A stretch of DNA of 7,678 nt from an uncultured Bacteroidota bacterium (GCA_903888395.1 CAISTO010000052.1:1-7678), one strand, 5' to 3'. Counted from the first letter of the stretch, positions 1 through 5,459 are shown. Program-made: numbers and translations. Notes: a model not told the origin generated them from the sequence alone.

Positions 1-1
1 A

Positions 2-709
2 TTATACATCTAATTTTTTATATATTTTATGATCAATTCTAAGCACTGGATAAGCGGCCAACAGTTCAAAAATATCATTTGTATTTTTAAATAAATGTTC
101 TGTAGTTATTTTATTGTTTTTTATCAAGGAAATAATTTTCAGAATTTTCAATGCAGCATTTTCGCTTTTACCAGTAAAAATATTTTTTTTCAAAACTTGT
201 ATGCGAACAATTGCATTTGGCCAAGGAATTGGAAATAACTTTAATGATGATTCTACTATTTCATCCATTATTTCACATAGTTCATTTTCGTTTGTAATAG
301 TCATGTTTGGTAATGCATAATTTGCTATATTTATTAAGTCCAATACTACAAATGGTCTTCTTTTCTTAACATAAACATCAAATCCTGGAAAACTCGACAA
401 ATATGGTCTATTAGAAGTCTCAAATAGATGCCGAATTTCTTTAGCAATTATTCGGTAATCAAAAATAATATATGGCTCTACAACGGGTAAAATCATTTTA
501 TTTATTTCATCTGCATCCTTATGATAATAGATACCATTTTCTAAATTATTAATCAAAGACTCTGCTATTTCAACTCTACTTAACGAATACATTCTTTTAC
601 CACTTGAGTTTGCCCAATGGTCTGAAGAATAATGTATTTCTCCATCGTCTAAAATTAAGACAACATTTTTTATTTTGCCACGATTTATAATTTCTAACTC
701 AGTCAACAT
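2..709 (-). CDS. hypothetical protein, 235 aa, complete
   Basis: Complete leftward ORF: the ATG is at 709-707 and the TAA stop at 4-2, right at the window edge. I do not recognise the family. The protein is mixed alpha/beta with no signal peptide or transmembrane helix, so it is probably cytoplasmic. An N-terminal beta-rich part (residues about 13-30, VVLILDDGEIHY) is followed by a helical middle. Near residues 100-125 there is a proline/aromatic stretch with a KKRRPF run, and the C-terminal half is lysine-rich and helical. It lies about 70 bp downstream of the leftward gene at 780-1175, so the two may share a transcript; the A/T-rich gap between them shows no strong terminator. Sustained reading frame and ordinary composition make it a credible gene. 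Function is unknown. Confidence 0.75.
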   Translation of the reverse strand: MLTELEIINRGKIKNVVLILDDGEIHYSSDHWANSSGKRMYSLSRVEIAESLINNLENGIYYHKDADEINKMILPVVEPYIIFDYRIIAKEIRHLFETSNRPYLSSFPGFDVYVKKRRPFVVLDLINIANYALPNMTITNENELCEIMDEIVESSLKLFPIPWPNAIVRIQVLKKNIFTGKSENAALKILKIISLIKNNKITTEHLFKNTNDIFELLAAYPVLRIDHKIYKKLDV

Positions 710-779
710 AAATTTTATTTGTACTTTTTTATTTTTTTCATAACTCTGACAAGATATTTGTATTTAAGTAATTACTTAT

Positions 780-1175
780 TTATGCTTTTTTGTAAACTCC
801 CTCGTATACATATAAATTCCAATCCGCTATCATACCTTCAGGGTGGTCAACATGCAGTACATAATAGTCTTTATCTTTAGGTAACTTTGTAATTAAATAT
901 TCATAAAACCAACCATACTTTTCAAATTTAGGGTCGTCTTCCATATTACCTTCATGGTATTCCTGTAAATACTCTTCAAATTCTGAACTTACATATTCAG
1001 TTTCTTCAAATGCTAGCCCCATTGCGAAATATATCAATTCTTTAGGATATACTTCAGGTTTCCATTCTTCTTCTTTATAAGTATTTATCCCTGTAATTGG
1101 ACATTCGAAGTAGGCAGTATCTTCATCTTCTTCTTTGAAATATCCTTCTATGCAGTAAATGGGTGTTTTTTTCAT
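780..1175 (-). CDS. small acidic hypothetical protein, 131 aa
   Basis: Leftward ORF with ATG at 1175-1173 and an A-rich upstream stretch, typical of Bacteroidota initiation without Shine-Dalgarno. I count about 31 Asp/Glu against 13 Lys/Arg, so the net charge is near -18. The acids cluster early (residues about 10-19 and 36-39) and in the middle (about 57-83, FEETEYVSSEFEEYL and NMEDD). The protein is rich in Tyr, Phe and Trp and has no transmembrane segment. It is divergent to the acidic genes starting at 1464 and shares their composition but not recognisable sequence. High acidity in a small mobile-element protein is compatible with a DNA-mimic antirestriction role (ArdA/Ocr type), but I see no family signature. 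That role is only a hypothesis. Confidence 0.72.
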   Translation of the reverse strand: MKKTPIYCIEGYFKEEDEDTAYFECPITGINTYKEEEWKPEVYPKELIYFAMGLAFEETEYVSSEFEEYLQEYHEGNMEDDPKFEKYGWFYEYLITKLPKDKDYYVLHVDHPEGMIADWNLYVYEGVYKKA

Positions 1176-1463
1176 AGTATTTTTGTTAATTATTAATTAG
1201 TTTATGAATTGAAATATGTAGGTAAAAAAAATGAATTTAAATTAGAAATTCAAATTAAATTATTGAGTTAAGTAAAACCATAACCAAAATTGGCCAATTA
1301 ACGTTAAATCCAAAAATAATAAGAAAATTCAATTTGTTATTATTTTTTAGAATTAATAATTTACAATACATTTGATTTTTTTAGTAAATAAAATTAAGAG
1401 AATCACATTAGGCCCAAATTGGGTTATTTTAAATTTAATACTTTATAAAAAATTGAATATAAA
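1176..1463. promoter_or_regulatory. divergent intergenic control region
   Basis: 288 bp between the ATGs of the leftward 780-1175 gene and the rightward 1464 operon, about 80% A+T. For the rightward operon there is an exact Bacteroidota -7 match, TACATTTG at 1367-1374, without a clear TTTG at the proper -33 spacing; it would leave a leader of about 80 nt. On the minus strand TATTTTTG (1318-1311) fits the same consensus for the leftward gene. Two overlapping palindromes, AATTGGCCAATT (1288-1299) and TTAACGTTAA (1298-1307), lie just downstream of that minus-strand box, where an operator could sit. A third inverted repeat, CCCAAATTGGG, is at 1413-1423 in the presumed rightward leader. Such short palindromes are expected by chance at this base composition, so only their position is suggestive. 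Confidence 0.45.
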
Positions 1464-1817
1464 ATGCAAATAGTTAATTTAGAATTAGACCATTATAATT
1501 TCTACTCACCATCAACAGGCGGTGTTATAACGGATGGCGAAGTTTTATATGATGATGAAAAATCATTGTTGGGTTATTGGTTGGATGAGTTTTGGGAAGA
1601 ACCTCATATCAACAAACAATATCTTGAAGAAATGTGGCAGGATTACATGGCTAATTATAGCTCATTAAGCGCCCAGGAAACTTTTATTAACGAGTTTCAT
1701 TCACTCGAAGATTTCTTTACTAGCGTGAAATTTGATAATGTAATTGTTTTTAAAATCACAGATAGACATCCTTTGACCCCAACTGCATATTTTGTTATCG
1801 ATATGAATGTTTATTAA
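1464..1817 (+). CDS. small acidic hypothetical protein, 117 aa
   Basis: First gene of a three-gene rightward run. The ATG follows an A-rich leader (tataaaATG) with no Shine-Dalgarno. About 21 Asp/Glu versus 5 Lys/Arg give a net charge near -16. The acidic, tryptophan-rich core lies at residues about 24-60 (DGEVLYDDEK, then WLDEFWEEPH and EEMWQDYM). There is no signal peptide or membrane helix. I do not recognise the family. The stop at 1815-1817 is a few bases before the preferred start of the next gene, so the two are probably translationally coupled. Extreme acidity, small size and pairing with another acidic protein suggest a DNA-mimic or anti-defence accessory function, or a toxin-neutralising partner. 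None of these is proven by the sequence. Confidence 0.75.
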   Translation: MQIVNLELDHYNFYSPSTGGVITDGEVLYDDEKSLLGYWLDEFWEEPHINKQYLEEMWQDYMANYSSLSAQETFINEFHSLEDFFTSVKFDNVIVFKITDRHPLTPTAYFVIDMNVY

Positions 1818-1824
1818 TTTAATA

Positions 1825-2229
1825 ATGATGAGTAGCAATATCGATATTATTAGGGCCAAAATTGTAGAATTAGCTCAAGAACACAAAGCCACAGGTGATG
1901 ACTTAGATGACTTTAAAGATGCCGAATTAATAGAAAAAGAAGTGGAGCAACTTATTGTTAAATATTGCGAAGCCAAAGGTTATTTGGTTAATGGCTTCCC
2001 AACCGAAAAAAAGCAATTGCCAGAGGAAGAATTGGAAGAAGATTATTTCTGCCAAGAACGCTATCAATTGTATTTGGATACACTTGCCACACAGCATGAA
2101 GATGTAGCAGATTTGATGTGGTGTTATGTTTCCAGCTTTTGGGAAGACCAATGCGAAAGCAAAGAAGTTTATATCCAAAGTCTGAAGGATGGATTGGATT
2201 CTGGAGTCTTTTATGATGTAACAATATAA
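1825..2229 (+). CDS. small acidic hypothetical protein, 134 aa
   Basis: Second gene of the operon. I prefer the ATGATG at 1825/1828 because it follows the previous stop by 7-10 bp and avoids a hydrophobic MFINLI tail. An in-frame ATG at 1807 would overlap the upstream gene by 11 bp and give 140 aa. I count about 32 Asp/Glu and 12 Lys/Arg from 1825, net about -20. The protein looks almost wholly helical: an N-terminal amphipathic helix, an acidic linker (TGDDLDDFKDAE), a central PEEELEED cluster, and a C-terminal helical part with FWEDQ echoing the FWEEP of the preceding protein. No membrane segment or known motif is recognised. It is followed after 12 bp by the 2242 gene. Function is unknown; it probably acts with its neighbours. 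Confidence 0.72.
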   Translation: MMSSNIDIIRAKIVELAQEHKATGDDLDDFKDAELIEKEVEQLIVKYCEAKGYLVNGFPTEKKQLPEEELEEDYFCQERYQLYLDTLATQHEDVADLMWCYVSSFWEDQCESKEVYIQSLKDGLDSGVFYDVTI

Positions 2230-2241
2230 ATAAATAATAAT

Positions 2242-2871
2242 ATGAATGAAGCGTTAAAACGATTGGAAGTATATTTTAAAGAATTTATTGAGGATATAGA
2301 AATCAGAGATGAGTTAAAATTTTGTTTAACCCAAAGCCAGGTCGAATTGTTTGTGAGATCAAAGTTCGCATATTGGGTACTTCATATTAAAAAATTCCCT
2401 AATTCATTCAGTCTAATTGAAACAAATCGTATTGACCTGGTAATTCAAATTGAAGGTAATAAATACTGTCTTGAGTTTGGTCATCAAATAAATTTACTGA
2501 AACATACTCCAAGCGGTCACAAGAATAAAATAGATGAAGATTGTGAAAAGTTAGCAGATAAACTTAAACCATTGTCAAAAAAAATCGAAGGTTTTAATTT
2601 AGAAAACAATCTATGTTGTTGTACTATTAGTCTTTTTACCGATTTTCATCTAGAAAAGATAGATAACAAAATATCTGTAAAATATATTTCTGTTTATCCA
2701 GATTATAAATCAGGTGTTTTTGCTAAATATGGCACAAAGGTTACTGGTAAAAAAAGTGAAGATTACTATCATAATTATAAAGACGAGTTGAAAGATTATA
2801 GATCATATGTTCTAATTGATGATGCTCTAACTTTTCATTGGAAAATAAAAGAATGTGAGTTTAATAATTAA
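2242..2871 (+). CDS. hypothetical protein with possible PD-(D/E)XK-like core
   Basis: Third gene of the operon, 209 aa, starting 12 bp after the previous stop behind an A/T-rich leader (taataatATG). Visible pattern: a helix around residues 30-50 with E35, a beta-strand RIDLVIQI (63-70) with D65, a turn, then YCLEFGHQ (75-82) with E78, a lysine-rich helix (about 100-115) and a hydrophobic strand NNLCCCTISLF (122-132). Helix-Glu, strand-Asp, strand-Glu is the order of the PD-(D/E)XK nuclease fold. However, the lysine expected two residues after the second acid is replaced by G80-H81, so it would be inactive or would use a displaced Lys (K87) or His. The assignment rests on pattern only. Being last in an operon of acidic small proteins hints at a nuclease/inhibitor or anti-defence group, which is inference. 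Confidence 0.75.
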   Translation: MNEALKRLEVYFKEFIEDIEIRDELKFCLTQSQVELFVRSKFAYWVLHIKKFPNSFSLIETNRIDLVIQIEGNKYCLEFGHQINLLKHTPSGHKNKIDEDCEKLADKLKPLSKKIEGFNLENNLCCCTISLFTDFHLEKIDNKISVKYISVYPDYKSGVFAKYGTKVTGKKSEDYYHNYKDELKDYRSYVLIDDALTFHWKIKECEFNN

Positions 2872-2875
2872 GTTA

Positions 2876-2892
2876 TAGATTCTATCAATCTA
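2876..2892 (+). terminator. weak hairpin just after the operon stop codon
   Basis: TAGATT (2876-2881) and AATCTA (2887-2892) form a 6-bp stem with a CTATC loop, starting 5 bp after the stop of the 2242 gene. The stem is AT-rich and no U-run follows, so as an intrinsic terminator it is weak. Its position directly behind the operon is the main support. The same TTAGATT/AATCTAA arms recur at 3200-3242. Confidence 0.25.
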
Positions 2893-2972
2893 AATTAGAC
2901 TTTCATTATGTATCAATATGCACTAAAACTATAGTGTATAAAAAGGCTTATTATCAAACGGCTAATTATACC

Positions 2973-2996
2973 AACGAATACTTAGAAATATTCGTT
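2973..2996. repeat. stem-loop, 8-bp perfect stem
   Basis: AACGAATA (2973-2980) is the exact reverse complement of TATTCGTT (2989-2996), with an 8-nt loop (cttagaaa). It is not followed by a T-run, so it is not a standard terminator. Its right arm runs into the 17-bp direct repeat at 2995-3011, and a second hairpin starts at 3007, giving two back-to-back hairpins. Confidence 0.4.
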
Positions 2997-3206
2997 CAGG
3001 GTGGTTATATTGTTGGGAAATCGACAATATTTTCATATAATAGAATAGGTGTTTCCTGAAAAAAAAATATTCCAATGAATTTTTAAAAAAACTACTATAA
3101 AAAGTAGCGAAGTGGTCAAACTCCATAAAGTGAAATTTATTGTTTTTGTTAACGTTTACATGGATTTCGATAAACTAATTCAATTATACTTCACGGTGGT
3201 TAGATT
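2995..3206 (+). repeat. imperfect 17-bp direct repeat pair (2995-3011 and 3190-3206)
   Basis: TTCAGGGTGGTTATATT at 2995-3011 and TTCACGGTGGTTAGATT at 3190-3206 agree at 15 of 17 bases. The feature spans both copies; only their ends are repeats. Both copies run directly into the left arm of a stem-loop. A second, looser direct repeat links 3128-3161 and 3230-3259, with shared blocks AAGTGAAAT, TAACGTT and TACAT in the same order. A match this good within 600 bp is unlikely by chance, but window-wide matches of this quality are expected. Confidence 0.35.
3007..3030 (+). repeat. stem-loop, 9-bp stem with one G-U pair
   Basis: ATATTGTTG (3007-3015) pairs with CGACAATAT (3022-3030) around a 6-nt loop (ggaaat); one pair is a wobble in RNA. 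Its left arm overlaps the end of the direct repeat at 2995-3011, just as the compound hairpin at 3200-3242 overlaps the second repeat copy. Confidence 0.4.
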
Positions 3207-3242
3207 ACAGGATCCTATTTAAGGATCCTAAGTGAAATCTAA
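3200..3242. repeat. compound hairpin with duplicated AGGATCCT
   Basis: Outer arms TTAGATT (3200-3206) and AATCTAA (3236-3242) enclose two copies of the self-complementary octamer AGGATCCT (3209-3216 and 3222-3229), separated by ATTTA. The inner pair can form an 8-bp stem with a 5-nt loop. The result is a two-tier hairpin with small internal loops. Because each octamer is itself palindromic, the site could equally be a pair of binding sites for a dimeric protein. Confidence 0.45.
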
Positions 3243-3436
3243 ACAATAACGTTCTACATTTACCCTGTAAAACAGCAATAAATAATTCAAATAATAAGTA
3301 AATTGGATGAATTCCACCTTTGTGAATCATAATTTTCTTCATTTATATTGACTGGCAAATTTGTTGTTATTTAAACTAATTAGCTCTTATATAATTCCAT
3401 AATCAAACCATGTAAAAAAAAAAATAACTTCTGGGA

Positions 3437-3444
3437 TACTTTTG
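3437..3444 (+). promoter_or_regulatory. Bacteroidota -7 element, promoter of RHH gene
   Basis: TACTTTTG is an exact match to the Bacteroidota sigma-ABfr -7 consensus TAnnTTTG. It is 35 bp upstream of the RHH start codon, leaving a leader of roughly 25-30 nt. The -33 position, within an A11 tract region (3414-3424), has no good TTTG, so the promoter is either moderate or helped by the A-tract. Confidence 0.5.
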
Positions 3445-3479
3445 CATTTTTAGTCAATATTTATAATGAAATATACTTT

Positions 3480-3647
3480 ATGGAAAATATACTAAAACGA
3501 GAAGATTTTGTTAGAATAAGAATTAATGCTATCGAAAAAGAAAGATTACTAAAAATTGAAAAATTAACAGGTAGAAAGAGGAGTGACATAGTCAGAGAGG
3601 CGATGTACAGATTTATAAAAGAGGAATATACGCAATTTCTAAACTAA
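3480..3647 (+). CDS. ribbon-helix-helix (CopG/Arc-type) DNA-binding protein, 55 aa
   Basis: Short ORF, ATG at 3480 and TAA at 3645-3647, missed by length cut-offs. It shows the RHH layout: a short strand FVRIRINAI (residues 10-18) with alternating polar and hydrophobic residues, helix one KERLLKIEKLTG (20-31), a basic turn RKRS (32-35), and helix two DIVREAMYRFIKEEY (36-50). RHH proteins dimerise through the strand and bind operator repeats; CopG of pLS1 is 45 aa and represses the plasmid rep gene. Here the next long gene encodes a polymerase-like protein, so a copy-number or expression repressor of that gene is the natural reading, by inference. An antitoxin role is less likely because no toxin gene follows. 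There is no Shine-Dalgarno; the leader is A/T-rich. Confidence 0.85.
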   Translation: MENILKREDFVRIRINAIEKERLLKIEKLTGRKRSDIVREAMYRFIKEEYTQFLN

Positions 3648-3750
3648 CAAATTATCATTTTTTTTTTTAAAAATTGATTTCCTGATTAGAAATTACTACT
3701 ATTATAAAAATAAACTGGGTGCGTTAAAAAAAAAATCACACTTTGGAATA

Positions 3751-3776
3751 CTCTCACCAGCATAAATATTTGAGAG
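3751..3776 (+). promoter_or_regulatory. inverted repeat upstream of leader ORF (possible RHH operator or mRNA hairpin)
   Basis: CTCTCA (3751-3756) and TGAGAG (3771-3776) are perfect 6-bp inverted arms separated by 14 bp. The right arm ends 9 bp before the ATG at 3786, so in RNA the hairpin would adjoin the AAAAGGA ribosome-binding stretch (3778-3784). As DNA it could be an operator for the RHH protein encoded just upstream. A near-match to a -7 box (ACACTTTG, 3738-3745) precedes it, and an A10 tract lies at 3726-3735. Confidence 0.35.
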
Positions 3777-3785
3777 CAAAAGGAA

Positions 3786-3881
3786 ATGACACAATTTAAT
3801 AACGAACAACCAAAGTACAATTGGCTGTTGAAAATAACCTCTTTTAAGGGGATGCTTTTCAACTATCCAAACTTTGGCTAA
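3786..3881 (+). CDS. 31-codon leader ORF overlapping the polymerase-like gene
   Basis: ATG at 3786 is preceded by a purine-rich AAAAGGAA stretch, the best Shine-Dalgarno-like site in this neighbourhood. It opens a frame of 31 codons ending with TAA at 3879-3881. The peptide begins MTQFNNEQPKYNW and ends FNYPNFG. The stop overlaps the first codons of the next gene (TTG at 3874), which is in the +1 frame. This could be a leader peptide giving termination-reinitiation coupling. It could also be the true N-terminus of the polymerase-like protein joined by a +1 frameshift, or by a sequencing or mutational indel. A chance ORF also cannot be excluded. Confidence 0.4.
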   Translation: MTQFNNEQPKYNWLLKITSFKGMLFNYPNFG

Positions 3882-5313
3882 ATACAAGAAGCAATTTAAA
3901 ATTGCAATCCCAACTATTTCATTCGAAAAATTGGAAGCTAAAATCCAAACCAATCCACCAAATTTCAAATTTGAAAAAGAAGGATTTTACGGAATCATTT
4001 ACGATATTATATCCAAAATGACAGAATATATTGATTATATGGTACCTCTCAGTAGTACTATTCTTCAGAACAAATATGGTTTGAATTACCGATTAATGTT
4101 AGATTATTTGGTGGAGAATCAAATAATAATTGAGGACCATCAATATTCTGAGAATCAATGCAGAAAATTTGGTTTAACCAATATGTCAAAAGATTTAAAG
4201 AAAATGACAACTGTTCTAATAGATCTCAAAACGTCATATGGCAGATACGTTAAAAATCGGCATAATAATGAACAAAGGGAAGCAAAATGGAAACCCATAC
4301 ATTTGAAAGCTTTAAGGAATCAATTTTATAAAGTAGAATTTGATTCAGAATTGGCTATTAATGAATTAAATTCCAGAAAGGAATTTATAACAATTGAACA
4401 GTACATTGCTATCTACGATGATTTGTTATGTTTAAGTAGAGGCAATACAAATAAAAGATTCTTTGGACAAAATAAAACAAATAATAGAATTGATACCAAT
4501 TTCACTTCCTTAAAAGCATATTTTAAGAAATATATTATTTCAAATGAAGCATTATATCAATTAGATTTGAATAATAGTCAACCTGTATTATTCAATATAG
4601 TACTAAATTTGATTGATAAAATCATTAATCATGAAATTGATATAAATGATATTACTACTACTCTATGTTATGGAAATAGCACACTGAAACATCTCTTAAT
4701 CCAATGTAGCAAAGGATTGATGAAGGATCAAAAACGGGTTGGTTTATTAAAAAAAGAAATAGAAGAATACAGATATTTCACAAGTAATGGTAAATGGTAT
4801 GAACATTTAAGAGACGTATACAATGTGTATTATGAAACGGATTATTTCGATAGAGAAAAAGCAAAATCAATGTGGATGGCATTGGCTTATTCATCAAATC
4901 GCTCTACAAACTATTACATAGTTAAATTAGCATTTCAAGATAAGTATCCAATTATAAGTTTAATTCTTAGGTACTTTAAAAAAAATAAACATGCTGATTT
5001 AGCAATAGTTTTACAAAAAATAGAATCTCATATTTTTATCGAACAAATCTCCCACAATCTTATTGATAATGGAATCGTTCCAATCACTATTCACGATTCT
5101 ATAATAGTGAAGGAATCTGACCTAGAAAAAAGTGAGGAAATAATGAATCAAGTATTACTTGAAAACATAGGTTTTACTCCAAAAATACAAGTTGAGAACT
5201 TAAATGATTCAAAGTTCAAAATTAAACAGAAACCTCTAGATATTGCAGCAGAAATCAATCAACTTCATGTTAAAAGAAATGTCAATAAATTATTATTACA
5301 AAAAACAGGGTAA
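3874..5313 (+). CDS. polymerase-like protein with family A / T7-RNAP palm motifs, 479 aa
   Basis: No ATG is available before residue 49 and an in-frame stop lies at 3835-3837. The start is therefore TTG at 3874, overlapping a leader ORF, or the N-terminus comes from that ORF by frameshift. Residues about 40-100 look like a winged helix (VPLSSTIL, then LDYLVENQIIIEDHQY). The C-terminal half carries the palm motifs. Motif A is LDLNNSQP with D231 and S235. Motif B runs from R327 to Y339, REKAKSMWMALAY, with R-x3-K-x3-M-x3-Y spacing as in T7 RNA polymerase R627/K631/M635/Y639 and Taq R659/K663/Y671. Motif C is ITIHDSIIV with H407-D408. Both metal-binding aspartates are kept. Exonuclease and full T7 N-terminal domains are absent, since the protein is about half their size. 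It is likely a primer- or replication-related polymerase of the element; template and product are unknown. Related hypothetical proteins with an NSQP motif occur in phages and mobile elements, from memory. Confidence 0.8.
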   Translation: MAKYKKQFKIAIPTISFEKLEAKIQTNPPNFKFEKEGFYGIIYDIISKMTEYIDYMVPLSSTILQNKYGLNYRLMLDYLVENQIIIEDHQYSENQCRKFGLTNMSKDLKKMTTVLIDLKTSYGRYVKNRHNNEQREAKWKPIHLKALRNQFYKVEFDSELAINELNSRKEFITIEQYIAIYDDLLCLSRGNTNKRFFGQNKTNNRIDTNFTSLKAYFKKYIISNEALYQLDLNNSQPVLFNIVLNLIDKIINHEIDINDITTTLCYGNSTLKHLLIQCSKGLMKDQKRVGLLKKEIEEYRYFTSNGKWYEHLRDVYNVYYETDYFDREKAKSMWMALAYSSNRSTNYYIVKLAFQDKYPIISLILRYFKKNKHADLAIVLQKIESHIFIEQISHNLIDNGIVPITIHDSIIVKESDLEKSEEIMNQVLLENIGFTPKIQVENLNDSKFKIKQKPLDIAAEINQLHVKRNVNKLLLQKTG

Positions 5314-5398
5314 AGTGGTATCTAAATCCTAAATTATTTATAAAACTACCAGAATGAATAAGCTTTTTTAAATCAAATGAAATATGGTTTTACAGAAA

Positions 5399-5411
5399 AT
5401 TGATAATCAAT
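5399..5411. promoter_or_regulatory. short inverted repeat ATTGAT-A-ATCAAT
   Basis: ATTGAT (5399-5404) and ATCAAT (5406-5411) are perfect arms around one base, in the 182-bp gap between the polymerase-like gene and the MerR-like gene, about 30 bp upstream of the large palindrome. It may be an accessory operator. Alone it is within chance expectation. Confidence 0.2.
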
Positions 5412-5439
5412 GTTTTGTAATAAATTATTTTAAATTTTG

Positions 5440-5459
5440 AATTTTACACGTGTAAAATT
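5440..5459. promoter_or_regulatory. 20-bp perfect palindrome, probable operator
   Basis: AATTTTACACGTGTAAAATT is a perfect 20-bp palindrome centred between 5449 and 5450. It ends exactly where the TTTG of the -33 box begins (5460). A perfect palindrome of this length is not expected by chance in a window of this size. The half-site TTTTACA also occurs at 5388-5394. Position against the promoter suggests an operator, most simply for the DNA-binding protein encoded immediately downstream (autoregulation), or for the RHH protein. Confidence 0.7.

Larger units (their letters stand above)
2872..3479. other. 608-bp structured non-coding region
   Basis: No credible ORF is seen here on either strand. 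The stretch contains a series of short stem-loops: 2876-2892, 2921-2936, 2973-2996, 3007-3030, 3092-3107 and a compound one at 3200-3242. It also has two imperfect direct repeats and A-runs (A9 near 3059, A11 at 3414-3424). It lies between a cargo operon and the RHH/polymerase module. Candidate roles are a replication origin used by the downstream polymerase-like protein, a structured non-coding RNA, or a recombination/attachment region. Individual hairpins of this size are expected by chance in AT-rich DNA. It is their density plus the duplicated arrangement that supports a functional region. Confidence 0.45.

Noticed and set aside
114..320. Rightward 68-codon ORF inside the 2-709 gene
   Set aside because: It is antisense shadow; its composition mirrors the real gene and no start signals are visible.
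837..847. TTCAGGGTGGT, an 11-bp match to the direct repeat at 2995-3005
   Set aside because: It lies within the coding sequence of the 780-1175 gene, and an 11-bp match is expected several times by chance in a window of this length.
1927..2224. Two leftward ORFs (83 and 78 codons) inside the 1825-2229 gene
   Set aside because: They are fully antisense to an operon gene, composed of Phe/His/Leu runs mirroring acidic codons, with no independent signals.
1299..3253. TAACGTT occurring at 1299-1305, 3150-3156 and 3247-3253 as a possible element-wide binding site
   Set aside because: Seven bases is too short to be meaningful across 2 kb; only the two copies inside the larger 3128-3161 / 3230-3259 similarity were kept.
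2872..3479. Retron msr/msd or integron attC-like element
   Set aside because: No reverse transcriptase is present (the downstream polymerase-like protein lacks YxDD and has HD in motif C), and the repeat arms do not match attC core signatures.
3702..3968. Leftward 88-codon hydrophobic ORF opposite the leader and start of the polymerase-like gene
   Set aside because: It is antisense to a better-supported coding frame. Its hydrophobicity is the usual shadow of A/T-rich, lysine/isoleucine-rich coding DNA, and it shows no promoter or ribosome-binding site.
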